A stretch of DNA of 64,000 nt, from NCBI RefSeq assembly GCF_900103645.1, contig NZ_FNHP01000006.1, positions 62,001 to 126,000 on the forward strand, read 5' to 3'. Every line of letters begins with the position of its first letter. Position 1 is the first letter of the stretch. This document shows positions 1 through 9,129 of the stretch, piece after piece. The DNA comes from Oryzisolibacter propanilivorax (lineage in GTDB: Bacteria; Pseudomonadota; Gammaproteobacteria; Burkholderiales; Burkholderiaceae_C). The translations under genes were made by a program, and so were the position numbers. The notes beneath the pieces are model-generated. The model had not been told where the DNA came from, made no database searches, and worked only from the letters and a program-made list of their open reading frames with translations.

Positions 1-43
1 TTGCGGGCTATCCCGAATACCCAAAAACTCTACGATTGCTCCC

Positions 44-367
44 ATGACTCACGTCGTCACCGAAAACTGCATCAAGTGCAAATACACCGATTGCGTGGAC
101 GTGTGCCCCGTGGACTGCTTCCGCGAAGGCCCGAACTTCCTCGTCATCGATCCGGACGAGTGCATCGACTGCGCGGTCTGCATCCCCGAGTGCCCTGCCG
201 AAGCCATCTTCGCCGAGGAAGACCTGCCGGCCGACCAGCTGCCCTACATCAAGATCAACGCCGACCTGACGCCGAAGTTCAAGAGCATCACCAAGCGCAA
301 GGGCGCACTGCCGGACGCCGACGAATGGAACGGCAAGCCGGACAAGCTGCAGTATCTCGAGAAATGA
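44..367 (+). CDS. fdxA: 7Fe-8S ferredoxin FdxA
   Basis: Soluble low-potential electron carrier of 107 residues, the usual FdxA length. The N-terminal half carries cysteines at 9, 12, 17, 21 and 25 and a second group at 40, 43, 46 and 50, the arrangement known to hold one [3Fe-4S] and one [4Fe-4S] cluster in this family. The C-terminal part is the typical acidic/lysine tail. It is followed after 250 bases by a ferredoxin-NADP reductase gene on the same strand, a natural redox partner. The start is the ATG of the MTHVV sequence; no strong Shine-Dalgarno sequence is visible in the 43 bases of upstream DNA present. Confidence 0.95.
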   Translation: MTHVVTENCIKCKYTDCVDVCPVDCFREGPNFLVIDPDECIDCAVCIPECPAEAIFAEEDLPADQLPYIKINADLTPKFKSITKRKGALPDADEWNGKPDKLQYLEK

Positions 368-617
368 CGGCCACCCCCCTGAGGCGCTGGCGCGCCTTCT
401 CCCCGCTCTTGCGGCGCTGCGCGCCCTGGGCATGGGACGACGCCAGCGCGGCGGGGGGGGCCAAAGCGCGGCGTCTGCCGGCATGGCGCGCGCTCTGGGC
501 GCATGAGGTTCCAGGAACCAGCAGTTGCCGCAGTGCAACCCGGCACAGCCGTGTGCCGAATTTGTCGCCCAGAGATTCTTCTTTTGCCCATGTAGTTTTT
601 CCCCAGGGGCGGCGGGC

Positions 618-1673
618 ATGAGCTTTGAGTCAGATGCCACGGCGCTGCAGGCCGATGCCGTCGTCATCGGCGCAGGCCCCGTGGGCCTGTGGCAGGTGTT
701 CCAGCTGGGCCTGCAGGGCATCGCGGCGCATCTGATCGACGCCCTGCCGCATGCCGGCGGGCAGTGCGCCGAGCTGTATGGCGACAAGCCGATCTACGAC
801 ATCCCCGGCATCGGCGTGTGCAGCGGGCAGGAGCTGACCGAGCGCCTGCTGGCGCAGATCGTGCCGTTCGCGCCGGTGTGCCACTTCGGCCAGCAGGTCG
901 AGACGCTGGCGGCGCAGCCGGACGGCCGGCTGCTGCTGGGCACCAGCGCCGGCACGCGCATCGCCGCGCGCGGCGTGTTCATCGCCGCCGGCGTCGGCGC
1001 CTTCGTGCCCCGCGCGCTCAAGGTCGAGGGCATTGCGCCTTTTGTCGGCACCCAGGTGCTGTACCACCCCGGCGACGTGCAGGCGGCGCGCGGCCGGCAG
1101 GTGGTGGTGCACGGCGGCGACGCGGCCGCGGTGCAGGCGGCAATCGACTGCGCGCTGCTGGCCGCCAGCGTCACCCTGCTGCACCGGCGCGATGCCTTCC
1201 AGGCCGCGCCCGGGCAGTTGGCGCAATTGCAGGCGTTGCGCGACGCCTGCCGCGTGCGGGTGCTGGCCGGGCAGATCGCCGGTGTGCAGGTCGAAGGCAA
1301 GCGTCTGTGCGCGCTCACGCTGCTGGACGCTGGCGGCCAGGCCAGCGCGCTGCCGCTCGACCTGCTGCTGGCCTACCTCGGCATATCGCCGCGCCTGGGG
1401 CCGATCGCCGACTGGGGCCTGGCCATGCAGCGCAAGCAGCTGCAGGTGGACCCGGCGACCTTTGCCACCAGCGTGCCGGGCATCTACGCGGTGGGCGACG
1501 TCGTCGCCTATCCCGGCAAGCGCCGGCTGATCGTGTGTGGCTTCCACGAGGCGACGCTGGCCGCCTTTGCCTGCGCCGAACGGCTGGCCGGCGCGCCGGT
1601 GCCGCTGGAATACACCACCAGCAGCGCGCGGCTGCAGCAGCGCCTGGGCGTGGTGCCGCCGCCCGGCGCCTAG
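618..1673 (+). CDS. Ferredoxin--NADP(+) reductase, thioredoxin-reductase-like type
   Basis: Flavoprotein of 351 residues that would move electrons between NADPH and ferredoxin. An FAD-binding GAGPVG motif lies at residues 18-23, followed by the GGQC/ELYGDKPIYDIPG stretch characteristic of the TrxR-like FNR group. A second nucleotide-binding segment is in the middle (HGGDAAAVQ), and an FAD-contacting YAVGDVVAYPG motif is near the C terminus. The redox-active CxxC of true thioredoxin reductases is absent, which supports the FNR call. The second dinucleotide motif is slightly unusual, HGGDAA rather than GGGDSA. The ATG at 618 is preferred over upstream in-frame starts because the flavin fold begins right after it. 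The gene probably works with fdxA just upstream. Confidence 0.88.
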   Translation: MSFESDATALQADAVVIGAGPVGLWQVFQLGLQGIAAHLIDALPHAGGQCAELYGDKPIYDIPGIGVCSGQELTERLLAQIVPFAPVCHFGQQVETLAAQPDGRLLLGTSAGTRIAARGVFIAAGVGAFVPRALKVEGIAPFVGTQVLYHPGDVQAARGRQVVVHGGDAAAVQAAIDCALLAASVTLLHRRDAFQAAPGQLAQLQALRDACRVRVLAGQIAGVQVEGKRLCALTLLDAGGQASALPLDLLLAYLGISPRLGPIADWGLAMQRKQLQVDPATFATSVPGIYAVGDVVAYPGKRRLIVCGFHEATLAAFACAERLAGAPVPLEYTTSSARLQQRLGVVPPPGA

Positions 1674-1715
1674 AATCGCGCCCGTGCGCCAGCCGTGCCT
1701 TCGCGGCCGGCGCGC

Positions 1716-1811
1716 TTTGCTGGGGGTGCCCCGCTGTCTGGCCGATGGGCTGGCAGCGAGGGCTGAGACAGTCCCTTCGAACCTGATTGAGATCATCCTC
1801 GCGCAGGGAAA
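1716..1811 (+). promoter_or_regulatory. TPP riboswitch (THI box)
   Basis: The interval carries the conserved thiamine pyrophosphate aptamer blocks in the right order: GGGGTGCC at about 1723, CTGAGA at 1763-1768, a CCCTTCGAACCTGAT block ending at 1787, and a closing GCAGGGAA near 1810. It lies about 100 bases ahead of the CytX permease start. Known behaviour of this RNA class is to repress thiamine biosynthesis or uptake genes when TPP is plentiful. I saw no obvious intrinsic terminator after it, so translational control by masking the AAGGAG at 1900 is the likelier mode (inference). Confidence 0.9.
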
Positions 1812-1913
1812 GCACGCCGCATCGCTCCGATGGGCCTCCAGGTACGCCGTGTCCGTGCGTGCCCGGCGCCGCGTGCTGCCTTTCCCGCGCGGCACGCACA
1901 AGGAGCACGCCGC

Positions 1914-3227
1914 ATGAACCCGACCCCTTCCCCCGCCGCCACCGCGCCGGCCAACGAGGCGCTGACGCCCGTGCCCGCGGGCGAGCGCGTGTTCCAGTGG
2001 CGCGACCACACGGCGCTGTGGTTCAGCCTTGGGGTGGGCCTGCTGGTGATGCAGGTGGGCGCCTACCTGATGCCTGCGCTGTCGCCGCCCGAGGCGCTGG
2101 CGGCCATCGTCGCCGGTTCGCTGATCGGCGGCGGGCTGCTGGGCTGGGTCGCCAAGATCGGCTGCGACAGCGGGCTGGCCAGCGCCGGGCTGATGCACGC
2201 GGTGTACGGCCGGCGCTTCGCCAGCCTGCCGATCGTGCTGAACATCGTGCAGCTGGTCGGCTGGGGCACGTTCGAGCTGGTGGTCATGCGCGATGCCACG
2301 CTGGCCATCGCGCGCCAGTCGCTGGGCGAAGGCAGCCTGGCCGGCAGCGCCTGGACACTGGCGGCGACGCTCCTATGGGGTGGCGTGGTGCTGCTGCTCA
2401 TCAGCGGCTCGATGGTGCGGCTGGTGCGCCGCGTGATAGCGCGTGTGGCGCTGCCGCTGGTGGTGCTGTCGCTGCTGTGGCTGTCGTGGCAATTCCTGTC
2501 GCTGGCGCAGGCCCAGGGCTGGGCGCAACTGTGGCAGCGCCCGGGTGCGGGCGGCCTGGGTGTGATGGGAGCGCTGGATCTGGTCATCGCCATGCCCGCA
2601 TCCTGGCTGCCGCTGGTGGCCGATTACGCGCGCCACGGCAAGAGCGGCCGCTCGGCGCTCACTGGCAGCTGGGCCGGCTACGTGCTGGCCAACATCTGGT
2701 GCTACAGCCTGGGCGTGCTGGTGGCGCTGGTGCTGCCCAGCCAGGACCTGGTCACGGCGCTGCTGCTGGCGCAGGGCGGGCTGATCGCGCTGTCGCTGGT
2801 GCTGATCGATGAAGTGGACAACGCCTACGGCGATGCCTACTCGGGCGCGGTGTCGGCGCACAGCCTGCTGCCGCGCTGGAGCATCCGCCGCTTCGGCGTG
2901 GTGATCGCGCTGGCGTGCACCGCCGGCGCGCTGGCGCTGCCGATGCACAGCCTGGAGCCGTTTCTGCTGATGCTCAGCTCCGTCTTCGTGCCGCTGTTCG
3001 GCGTGGTGCTGGGACGACTGGGGGGTGGCGCGGCCATCGGCCTGCGGCTGGACACAGCCGCGCCGGTGCACTGGTCGTCGGTGGGACTATGGCTGGCAGG
3101 TATCGCCTTCTACCACCTGGTGCCAAGGGTGCTGCCCGGCATCGGCGCGGCGCTGCCGACGCTGGCGCTGTGCCTGGTGGTGTCGTGGGCTACACGCGGC
3201 CAGGCACGGCAGGCCCTGGCGGCTTGA
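1914..3227 (+). CDS. cytX: CytX-type hydroxymethylpyrimidine/thiamine-precursor permease
   Basis: Inner-membrane transporter of 437 residues in the purine-cytosine permease (NCS1) family, with about twelve hydrophobic segments. The N-terminal WRDHTALWFSLGVGLLVM and the SWLPLVADYAR segment are typical. The TPP riboswitch directly in front identifies it as the CytX branch, thought to import hydroxymethylpyrimidine for thiamine synthesis, rather than as a cytosine permease. The ATG at 1914 has AAGGAG nine bases upstream. No thiamine biosynthetic gene follows; the next gene is convergent. The family is clear; the exact substrate is inferred from the riboswitch. Confidence 0.88.
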   Translation: MNPTPSPAATAPANEALTPVPAGERVFQWRDHTALWFSLGVGLLVMQVGAYLMPALSPPEALAAIVAGSLIGGGLLGWVAKIGCDSGLASAGLMHAVYGRRFASLPIVLNIVQLVGWGTFELVVMRDATLAIARQSLGEGSLAGSAWTLAATLLWGGVVLLLISGSMVRLVRRVIARVALPLVVLSLLWLSWQFLSLAQAQGWAQLWQRPGAGGLGVMGALDLVIAMPASWLPLVADYARHGKSGRSALTGSWAGYVLANIWCYSLGVLVALVLPSQDLVTALLLAQGGLIALSLVLIDEVDNAYGDAYSGAVSAHSLLPRWSIRRFGVVIALACTAGALALPMHSLEPFLLMLSSVFVPLFGVVLGRLGGGAAIGLRLDTAAPVHWSSVGLWLAGIAFYHLVPRVLPGIGAALPTLALCLVVSWATRGQARQALAA

Positions 3228-3246
3228 GCCGCCAGATGACGGCAGC

Positions 3247-3290
3247 CGGGCAGCTCTTGGGTGCCTGCAACCCAAGACCTCTGGGCTGCC
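3247..3290. terminator. Nested hairpin between convergent genes
   Basis: GGCAGC and GCTGCC flank an inner CTTGGGT/ACCCAAG pair, giving a two-tier hairpin between the ends of cytX and the DEAD-box gene. There is no T-run, so function as a terminator is only suggested by position. Confidence 0.35.
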
Positions 3291-3378
3291 ATGAAAAGAT
3301 CCAACCCCTCAGGCCGCAGCGCCTGTACCGCCCTCTGCTGCCGAGGTGCAGCAGTCGGGCAGCGCGGGAACGCGTCTT

Positions 3379-4851
3379 TCAGTGCTCCAGGGTTTCCGGG
3401 AGAGGTGCTCTGAAGAGCGCCGCCACCTTGCGCCGTGGCTTGATGTTGGGCGACAGGCCGGGACGCACCGGGCCGGAGCGCGGCGCGGCCTCCCAGCTCG
3501 GCGCCGCCTCGGGCGCGGCGCTGGGCTCATAAGGCCGCTCGAAGAACGGATCACGCGACACCGCAGCGCGGTGGTAGCTGCTGCCACCGCCGGCACTGCT
3601 GCCGCTGCTGCGCGCCGGCCGGCGTTCGGGCGCATGGGCGCCACGCCCGCCTGCATCGCCCTCGCCCCAGGCGCGGCGACCGTCATTGAAGCGGCCGCGC
3701 GGGCGCTCATCCTCCAGCTGCAGCGGCTCCAGCTCGATTTTCTTCTTGATGAGCTTCTCGATCTCGGCCACCAGGCGCGCATCGCTGCTGGCCGCCAGCG
3801 TGACCGCCAGCCCCGAGGCCCCGGCGCGGCCGGTGCGGCCGATACGGTGTACATAGTCCTCGGCGTTGAAGGGCACGTCGTGGTTGAACACCGCCGGCAC
3901 GTCCTTGATGTCCAGGCCGCGCGCTGCCACATCGGTGCAGACCAGCAGGTCCACCTCGCCGGCCTTGAAGGCCTCCAGCGCCTTCAGGCGCTCGTCCTGG
4001 CTCTTGTCGCCGTGCAGCGCAGCGGTCTTCAAACCGTCGCGCTCCAGCGCGCGCGCCAAGCGCGCGCAGCCGAGCTTGCTGTTGACGAAGATGAAGGCCT
4101 GGCGGATGTTGCGTTCCTTGAGCACCTTGTGGATGGCGCGGCGCTTGTCGTCGCCGCTGACGCTGAAGAAGCGCTGCTCGACGGTGGAAGCGGTCTCGTT
4201 GGGCCGTGCGACCTCGATCACCACCGGTTTCTGCAGGTAGCTGCCGGCCAGGCGCTTGATCTCGGGCGAGAAGGTCGCCGAGAACAGCAGCGTGGTGCGC
4301 TGCTGGGGCAGGTAGCTCAGGATGCGCTGCAGGTCGGGCAGGAAGCCGATGTCCAGCATGCGGTCGGCCTCGTCGAGCACCACGTACTCGACCTGATTCA
4401 GCACCGCATTCTTGGCCTCGATATGGTCCAGCAGGCGTCCGGGCGTGGCCACCAGCACCTCGACGCCCTTTTTCAGCTCCAGCGTCTGCGGCTTCATGTC
4501 CATGCCGCCGAAAACCACGGTGCTGCGCAGCTTGGTGTATTTGGCGTACAGCGCGATCTGCTGCGCCACCTGGTCGGCCAGTTCGCGCGTGGGCAGCAGC
4601 ACCAGCGCGCGCACCGGGTGGCGCGCGGGCGAGGCGGAGGCGTTTTCGTGCTTCATCAGGCGCTGCAGCAGCGGCAGCGAGAAGGCAGCCGTCTTGCCGG
4701 TGCCCGTCTGGGCCGCGCCCATCACATCCTTGCCCGTCAGCACCACGGGAATGGCCTCGGCCTGGATCGGCGTCATGTTCTCGTAGCCCATGTCGGCCAC
4801 GGCGCGCTTCAAAGGTTCAGCCAGCGCAAGGCTTGAATATGCTTGTGTCAT
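3379..4851 (-). CDS. DEAD-box ATP-dependent RNA helicase (RhlE-like)
   Basis: RNA helicase of 490 residues. All family motifs are visible in order: Q motif GYENMTPIQ (22-30), motif I AQTGTGKT (47-54), PTREL, TPGR, DEAD, SAT, a helicase-C domain with FVNSK, ARGLD and HRIGRTGR, then a low-complexity Arg/Gly/Pro-rich tail of about 110 residues. RhlE-type proteins act in ribosome assembly and mRNA turnover, often in the cold. The start is the ATG of MTQAYSS. An in-frame extension of 70 residues further upstream would overlap the metallopeptidase gene and has no helicase homology. Assignment to RhlE rather than another DEAD-box paralogue is tentative. Confidence 0.92.
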   Translation of the reverse strand: MTQAYSSLALAEPLKRAVADMGYENMTPIQAEAIPVVLTGKDVMGAAQTGTGKTAAFSLPLLQRLMKHENASASPARHPVRALVLLPTRELADQVAQQIALYAKYTKLRSTVVFGGMDMKPQTLELKKGVEVLVATPGRLLDHIEAKNAVLNQVEYVVLDEADRMLDIGFLPDLQRILSYLPQQRTTLLFSATFSPEIKRLAGSYLQKPVVIEVARPNETASTVEQRFFSVSGDDKRRAIHKVLKERNIRQAFIFVNSKLGCARLARALERDGLKTAALHGDKSQDERLKALEAFKAGEVDLLVCTDVAARGLDIKDVPAVFNHDVPFNAEDYVHRIGRTGRAGASGLAVTLAASSDARLVAEIEKLIKKKIELEPLQLEDERPRGRFNDGRRAWGEGDAGGRGAHAPERRPARSSGSSAGGGSSYHRAAVSRDPFFERPYEPSAAPEAAPSWEAAPRSGPVRPGLSPNIKPRRKVAALFRAPLPETLEH

Positions 4852-4891
4852 CAAGCCGCTATTGTCGCATTGCAGCAAAAAACGGCCACAT

Positions 4892-5752
4892 TCAAAGGGC
4901 GGAGGCGTTGAATGTGTCGCAAGACTGCACGCTTCCCGTGCGATAGCCCTGGGTGAACCAGCGCACGCGCTGGGCACTGCTGCCGTGCGTGAACGCGTCG
5001 GGGCGCACGGCGCCGGTCTGCTTGCGTTGCAGCGTGTCGTCGCCAATCTGCTCGGCGGCATTGATGGCCGACTGGATATCGCCTTCCTCCAGCCAGTTGC
5101 GCGCCTGTTGCGAATGGTGCGCCCACAAGCCGGCGTAGCAGTCGGCCTGCAGCTCCAGGCGCACCGAGAGGGCGTTCTGTTCGCGCTGGCTGACCCGCCC
5201 GCGCCGGCTGTCCACCTGGCCCGTGGTGCCCAGCAGCGTCTGCACGTGGTGGCCGACCTCGTGCGCCACTACGTAGGCCTGGGCAAATTCGCCCGGCGCT
5301 CCGAGCTGGCGGCGCATGGTGTCGAAGAAATCCATGTCCAGATAGACCTTCTGGTCGCCCGGGCAATAGAACGGCCCCATGGCGCTCTGACCGGTGCCGC
5401 ACGCCGTCGGGGTGGCACCGCGGAACAGCACCAGCTTCGGCGCCCGGTATTGCGCCCCGCCCTGACGGAAGACCTGGCTCCACACGTCCTCGGTCGAGGC
5501 CAGCACGGTCGAGACAAAGGCCGCCTGACGGTCGCCTTCGGGCGGTGCCTGGGCGGGGCCCTGCTGCACCTGTGGCGAACCGCCGCCCGACAGCACGCCG
5601 ATGGTGGTCAGCGGATTGATGCCGAACACACCCCAGCCGATCAGCGCGATCACCACCGTGCCGATGCCGATGCTGCGCCCACCGATCATGCCGCCGCCGC
5701 CACCTCGGCGATCCTCGACGTTGCTGGATTCGCGGTTGCCTTCCCATTTCAT
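4892..5752 (-). CDS. Neutral zinc metallopeptidase (YpfJ/PF04228 family)
   Basis: Membrane-anchored protease-like protein of 286 residues. A Gly-rich N terminus (RRGGGGGMIGG) precedes one transmembrane segment at about 27-46, and the zinc-binding HEVGH lies at 164-168, followed by LLGTTGQVDSRRG and a conserved ELQADCYAGLWAHH, which supplies the third ligand. These features define the YpfJ/KPN_02809 group; no physiological substrate is established. It lies 40 bases upstream of the helicase gene on the same strand, so the two may share transcripts. The catalytic domain should face the periplasm if the single segment is a signal anchor. Confidence 0.9.
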   Translation of the reverse strand: MKWEGNRESSNVEDRRGGGGGMIGGRSIGIGTVVIALIGWGVFGINPLTTIGVLSGGGSPQVQQGPAQAPPEGDRQAAFVSTVLASTEDVWSQVFRQGGAQYRAPKLVLFRGATPTACGTGQSAMGPFYCPGDQKVYLDMDFFDTMRRQLGAPGEFAQAYVVAHEVGHHVQTLLGTTGQVDSRRGRVSQREQNALSVRLELQADCYAGLWAHHSQQARNWLEEGDIQSAINAAEQIGDDTLQRKQTGAVRPDAFTHGSSAQRVRWFTQGYRTGSVQSCDTFNASAL

Positions 5753-5825
5753 GGTGTTGCTCTCCGACTGAAGGCAGGGCCCCAGGGCTCTGGCCGAACG
5801 TGGCGCGCCCGGCGCGCCGGACTCA

Positions 5826-6089
5826 TCAATTGCCTGCCACCAGCATCCGTTCGCCGGATGCCTGGGCCGGCTGCGCCGACGCGGGCTGCTGCAGCGTCAC
5901 CGTCACATAGCGCGCCGCCTGTGCCCGCGCATCGTGAACATGGCGTTCCACCAGCCGGTCGAAGGCCAGCAGTTGCAGGGCGATGAGCGCCAATCCAGCC
6001 AGCATCAGCCACAGCGGCGAGCACACACCATCGGCGGGCATTTTCGAGGAGCGAACGGGGGACGATGGCGAGGCGGGCGAGCGGGACAT
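5826..6089 (-). CDS. Small single-pass membrane protein, unknown
   Basis: I do not recognise this 87-residue protein. It has a polar, Ser/Pro-rich N terminus, one clear hydrophobic segment at about 28-43 (LWLMLAGLALIALQLLAF), then a charged stretch (DRLVERHVHDARAQAARYV) and a Gln/Ala-rich tail. It lies 73 bases upstream of the zinc peptidase on the same strand, so they may be co-transcribed. A GGAG lies about 11 bases before the ATG. The reading frame is clean and its hydrophobicity pattern is protein-like, but no homology supports it. Confidence 0.4.
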   Translation of the reverse strand: MSRSPASPSSPVRSSKMPADGVCSPLWLMLAGLALIALQLLAFDRLVERHVHDARAQAARYVTVTLQQPASAQPAQASGERMLVAGN

Positions 6090-6410
6090 GGCAACGGGCT
6101 CCGGCGATTTCTGGTGGCTGAAAACTGGAGCCGATGCTAGGGCAGCGCGCCTGGGCCCGCGCAGGCAGGCACTGCCCGAACCCGCGTAGGACGGCGGCGG
6201 CAGCTGCCGGGTGCCCCTGCGCCCAGGCCTCGGTGCGTGCCTGCGAGCTCAGAACGCGTGAATGAACCCGGCGTGGCCGAGCAGGCCGCGAAAACGCAGC
6301 CGATCCAGGCGCAAAGCGCAGCCATGGCGTGGGCTATGGCGAGCATTGGCAACAACAAGCGGGTGTGTTTTGGCGGGATGAGCGGGCATGGCGGGTTCTT
6401 TCACCCGTTC
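6090..6410. other. Intergenic stretch without a convincing gene
   Basis: About 320 bases between the small membrane protein and dcd. Two short minus-strand frames exist (6137-6358 and 6249-6389), but neither has recognisable features beyond a hydrophobic start in the first. A small GGGTGAAAGAACCC hairpin lies just after the dcd stop. I see nothing else in it. Confidence 0.4.
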
Positions 6411-6977
6411 TCAGGCCTTGGGCAGCGTCACGCCGCTCTGGCCCTGGTATTTGCCGTTGCGGTCGCGGTAGCTGACCTCGCAGGGCTGGTCGCCCTTGAA
6501 GAACAGCACCTGGGCGCAGCCCTCGCCGGCATAGATCTTGGCTGGCAGCGGCGTGGTGTTGGAGAACTCCAGCGTCACGTAGCCCTCCCACTCGGGCTCG
6601 AACGGCGTGACGTTGACGATGATGCCGCAGCGCGCGTAGGTGCTCTTGCCCAGGCACACGGTGAGCACGTCGCGCGGGATGCGGAAATACTCCACCGTGC
6701 GCGCCAGCGCGAAGCTGTTGGGCGGGATGATGCAGTGGTCGCCCTCGAAGTCAACGAAGCTCTTCTCGTCGAAATTCTTCGGGTCCACCACGGTGCTGTG
6801 GATGTTGGTGAAGACCTTGAACTCGCGCGCGCAGCGGATGTCGTAGCCGTAGCTGCTGGTGCCATAGCTGATGATCTTGCGGCCTTCTTGCTCGCGGATC
6901 TGGCCGGGCTCGAACGGCTCGATCATGCCGTGCTGCTCGGCCATGCGGCGGATCCACTTGTCGCTCTGGATGGTCAT
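6411..6977 (-). CDS. dcd: dCTP deaminase
   Basis: Cytosolic enzyme that deaminates dCTP to dUTP, feeding dTTP synthesis. At 188 residues it has the normal Dcd length. It shows the expected trimer-core sequences: SYGYDIR near 43-49, the GKSTYAR active-site loop, and [15 protein letters not shown] containing the catalytic glutamate. The C terminus ends [10 protein letters not shown] as in other betaproteobacterial Dcd proteins. The ATG has AGGAG upstream. It is a free-standing gene; upstream lies a divergent diguanylate cyclase gene. Confidence 0.96.
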   Translation of the reverse strand: MTIQSDKWIRRMAEQHGMIEPFEPGQIREQEGRKIISYGTSSYGYDIRCAREFKVFTNIHSTVVDPKNFDEKSFVDFEGDHCIIPPNSFALARTVEYFRIPRDVLTVCLGKSTYARCGIIVNVTPFEPEWEGYVTLEFSNTTPLPAKIYAGEGCAQVLFFKGDQPCEVSYRDRNGKYQGQSGVTLPKA

Positions 6978-7009
6978 GCTGGGTCAACTCCTGGCGCGCG
7001 ATTCTAGGG

Positions 7010-7052
7010 CAGCTACGCATTTGATAGCTGCATGTCTATATGCATCATGGGC
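7010..7052 (-). repeat. Dispersed palindromic element, partial copy A
   Basis: Short, eroded copy read on the minus strand, ending ATGCAGCTATCAAA. It lies between the divergent dcd and diguanylate cyclase genes. Confidence 0.45.
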
Positions 7053-7171
7053 CACGGCGCCAAATGGCTGCAGTGACGCCATGGCTGGCGGGGCGCTGCA
7101 GGCGCGGCGAAAATAGCCATCCCGCTCGTACAGCCGCCAGGCGGCTTCCAGCGACCCATCGGTTGTCCTCC

Positions 7172-8890
7172 ATGCGCCTGCTTTCCCGTCTCGGCCGCGC
7201 CAGCCTGCGCGTGCAAATCATGCTGGTCTTCGGCACCCTGGTGCTGGTACTGGCGCTGCTGCTGTCGCTGGGCTTCAGCGAACTGCTGCGCCAGTCCACG
7301 CAGCGCAGCGTCGGCGCGGCGCTGCGCCATGTGGCCGAGAACGCCAATACCCTCCTCGCCGACGGCCTGCTGACGCGCCAGCGCGAGGCGCAGGTGCTGG
7401 CCAGCGCGCAGAACATCTGGGAGCATGGGCTGGACACGGCGGATGGCCGGCACCTGCTGGAGCGGCACAAGTCGCTCGACCCGTTCAACTCCTGGATCGG
7501 CGTGGCGGCGCCAGACGGCGCGGTGCTGAACGCCACCGGCGGCATGCTGGTCGGCCAGAGCGTGCGCGAGCGGCCGTGGTTCCAGCAGGGCCTGGCGCAG
7601 TCCTATGTGGGCGACGTGCACCCGGCCAAGCTGCTGGACAAGCTGCTGCCGCCCACCGCCTATGGCGAACCCAACCGCTTCCTGGACTTCGCCGCGCCGA
7701 TCCGCCTGCGCGGCGAGGTGGTCGGCGTGCTGGGCGTGCACGGCAGCTGGGAGTGGACGCGGCATGTGCTGCAAAGCTTGGTGCCGCAGTCGGCCCGCGC
7801 CCGTGGCGTGGAGCTGTTCATCTTCAACCGCGAAGGCCAGCTGATCCTGGCGCCGGCGGCGCGCGACGCCATGCTGGAGGCCAAAAGCCAGCAGCTTCCC
7901 GCCGCGCTGGCATCTGGCGGCAGTGATGCGCCCGATCGCGACAGCGCCAGCCCGGACGGAGAAACGGCAGTGGTGCGCTGGGACGACGGCGTGCGCTACC
8001 TGACCGCCACCACCCGGCTGGCGGCGCGCACCACGGCCAGCGATCTGGGCTGGACCATCGTGGCGCGCCAGCCCATCGGCATGGCGTTCGAGGAGGCCGA
8101 CCGCCTGGTGCGTCTGACGCTGGCCTGCGGCCTGGCCGCCGTACTGCTGGCCTGGCTGCTGGCCTGGCGCGCGGCGCACCGCCTGGGCCACGACCTGGAA
8201 ACCCTGGCCGGCGCCGCGGCCCGGGTGCATGCCGGCGACAGCGAAGCGCATATCCCCGAAATGCGCAGCAGCACCGAGGCACGCCAGCTCGGCCAGGCGC
8301 TGGCCGGCATGACGCAGCGCCTGCTGGCGGCCAACCAGGCGCTGGAAGAAACCGTGCAGCAGCGCACCCGCCAGCTGCAGCAGGCGCTGCAGGCGCTGGA
8401 GCGCCAGGCCAGCACCGACCCGCTGACCGGGGTGCTGAACCGGCGCGGCTTCGACGCCCGCATGGTGGCCCTGCTGGGCCTGGCACGGCGCAGCGCACGC
8501 CCGCTGAGCGTGGTGGCGCTGGACGTGGACCATTTCAAGCGCATCAACGACACCCATGGCCATGGCGCGGGCGACGAAGTGCTGCGCCGCCTGGCGGCCA
8601 GCCTGCAGGCGCGTGCGCGGCGCTCGGACGTGGTGGCCCGCGTGGGCGGCGAGGAGTTCGTGGTGCTGTTGCCCGACACCGACGTGGCCGGCGCCCGCAC
8701 CATCGCCCAGGCCCTGCTGCAGGTGGTGGCCGAGCAGGAAGACCCGGTGGTGGGCCGCGTCACCATCAGCGCCGGCGTGGCCGGCCTGCGCGGCCCCGAG
8801 GAAGAACCGGCGACGCTGCTGGACCGCGCCGATGCGGCCCTGTACCGCGCCAAGCGCGAGGGCCGCAACCGCGTCTGCGCGCAGGCCTGA
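7172..8890 (+). CDS. Membrane diguanylate cyclase with periplasmic sensor domain
   Basis: Probable c-di-GMP synthase of 572 residues. Order of parts: a cytoplasmic start, a transmembrane segment at about 15-35, a periplasmic sensor region to about 310 that looks like a Cache-type fold, a second membrane segment (LTLACGLAAVLLAWLLAW), a HAMP-like linker and a Gln-rich coiled coil, then a GGDEF domain. The active-site GGEEF is at 492-496, and an RRSD inhibitory site lies at the canonical distance before it, so the cyclase should be active and product-inhibited. The ATG at 7172 is chosen because the first membrane helix follows directly. Its ligand is unknown. Confidence 0.92.
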   Translation: MRLLSRLGRASLRVQIMLVFGTLVLVLALLLSLGFSELLRQSTQRSVGAALRHVAENANTLLADGLLTRQREAQVLASAQNIWEHGLDTADGRHLLERHKSLDPFNSWIGVAAPDGAVLNATGGMLVGQSVRERPWFQQGLAQSYVGDVHPAKLLDKLLPPTAYGEPNRFLDFAAPIRLRGEVVGVLGVHGSWEWTRHVLQSLVPQSARARGVELFIFNREGQLILAPAARDAMLEAKSQQLPAALASGGSDAPDRDSASPDGETAVVRWDDGVRYLTATTRLAARTTASDLGWTIVARQPIGMAFEEADRLVRLTLACGLAAVLLAWLLAWRAAHRLGHDLETLAGAAARVHAGDSEAHIPEMRSSTEARQLGQALAGMTQRLLAANQALEETVQQRTRQLQQALQALERQASTDPLTGVLNRRGFDARMVALLGLARRSARPLSVVALDVDHFKRINDTHGHGAGDEVLRRLAASLQARARRSDVVARVGGEEFVVLLPDTDVAGARTIAQALLQVVAEQEDPVVGRVTISAGVAGLRGPEEEPATLLDRADAALYRAKREGRNRVCAQA

Positions 8891-9065
8891 AAGCGGGTGG
8901 GGGGCCTCCGCGCAGTGGCGCGGCCGCGCCCCCGGCCGGGCCGCATTGTCGCCAATCTTCAGGACAGCGGCGGCCATCGCTGCGGCTCGCGCCTTGCGGC
9001 CGGGCCTGCCTTCCTCGCACTGAGATTGCCAGCCTGCCCGGCGCGGCAACGCTGGCAACCTACTA

Positions 9066-9129
9066 CCAAATCCATAGCTGGATGCCCTTTTTTGATAAGG
9101 GCCAAAGGCAGTTTTGGCTTGAAATCAGG
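9066..9129 (-). repeat. Dispersed palindromic element, copy B
   Basis: The GGCCCTTATC...AAGGGCATCCAGCTAT core on the minus strand lies at the guaD stop. The element's strong hairpin may end transcription. Confidence 0.7.

Noticed and set aside
630-2198. Long minus-strand open frame across the FNR gene
   Set aside because: It is antisense to a well-supported flavoprotein and rich in His/Arg/Gln/Ala, as expected for shadow frames in GC-rich DNA. Many similar long frames (for example 7013-9058, 10320-11795, 15799-17628, 20360-21898, 27131-29428, 32611-35103) were rejected for the same reason.
3346-4836. Plus-strand frame antisense to the DEAD-box gene
   Set aside because: It is a shadow of the helicase coding strand; no independent evidence.
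6137-6358. 73-codon minus-strand frame near dcd
   Set aside because: It begins with a hydrophobic stretch, but the rest is Arg/Pro/Gly-rich shadow-like sequence without homology. A 46-codon frame at 6249-6389 was rejected likewise.
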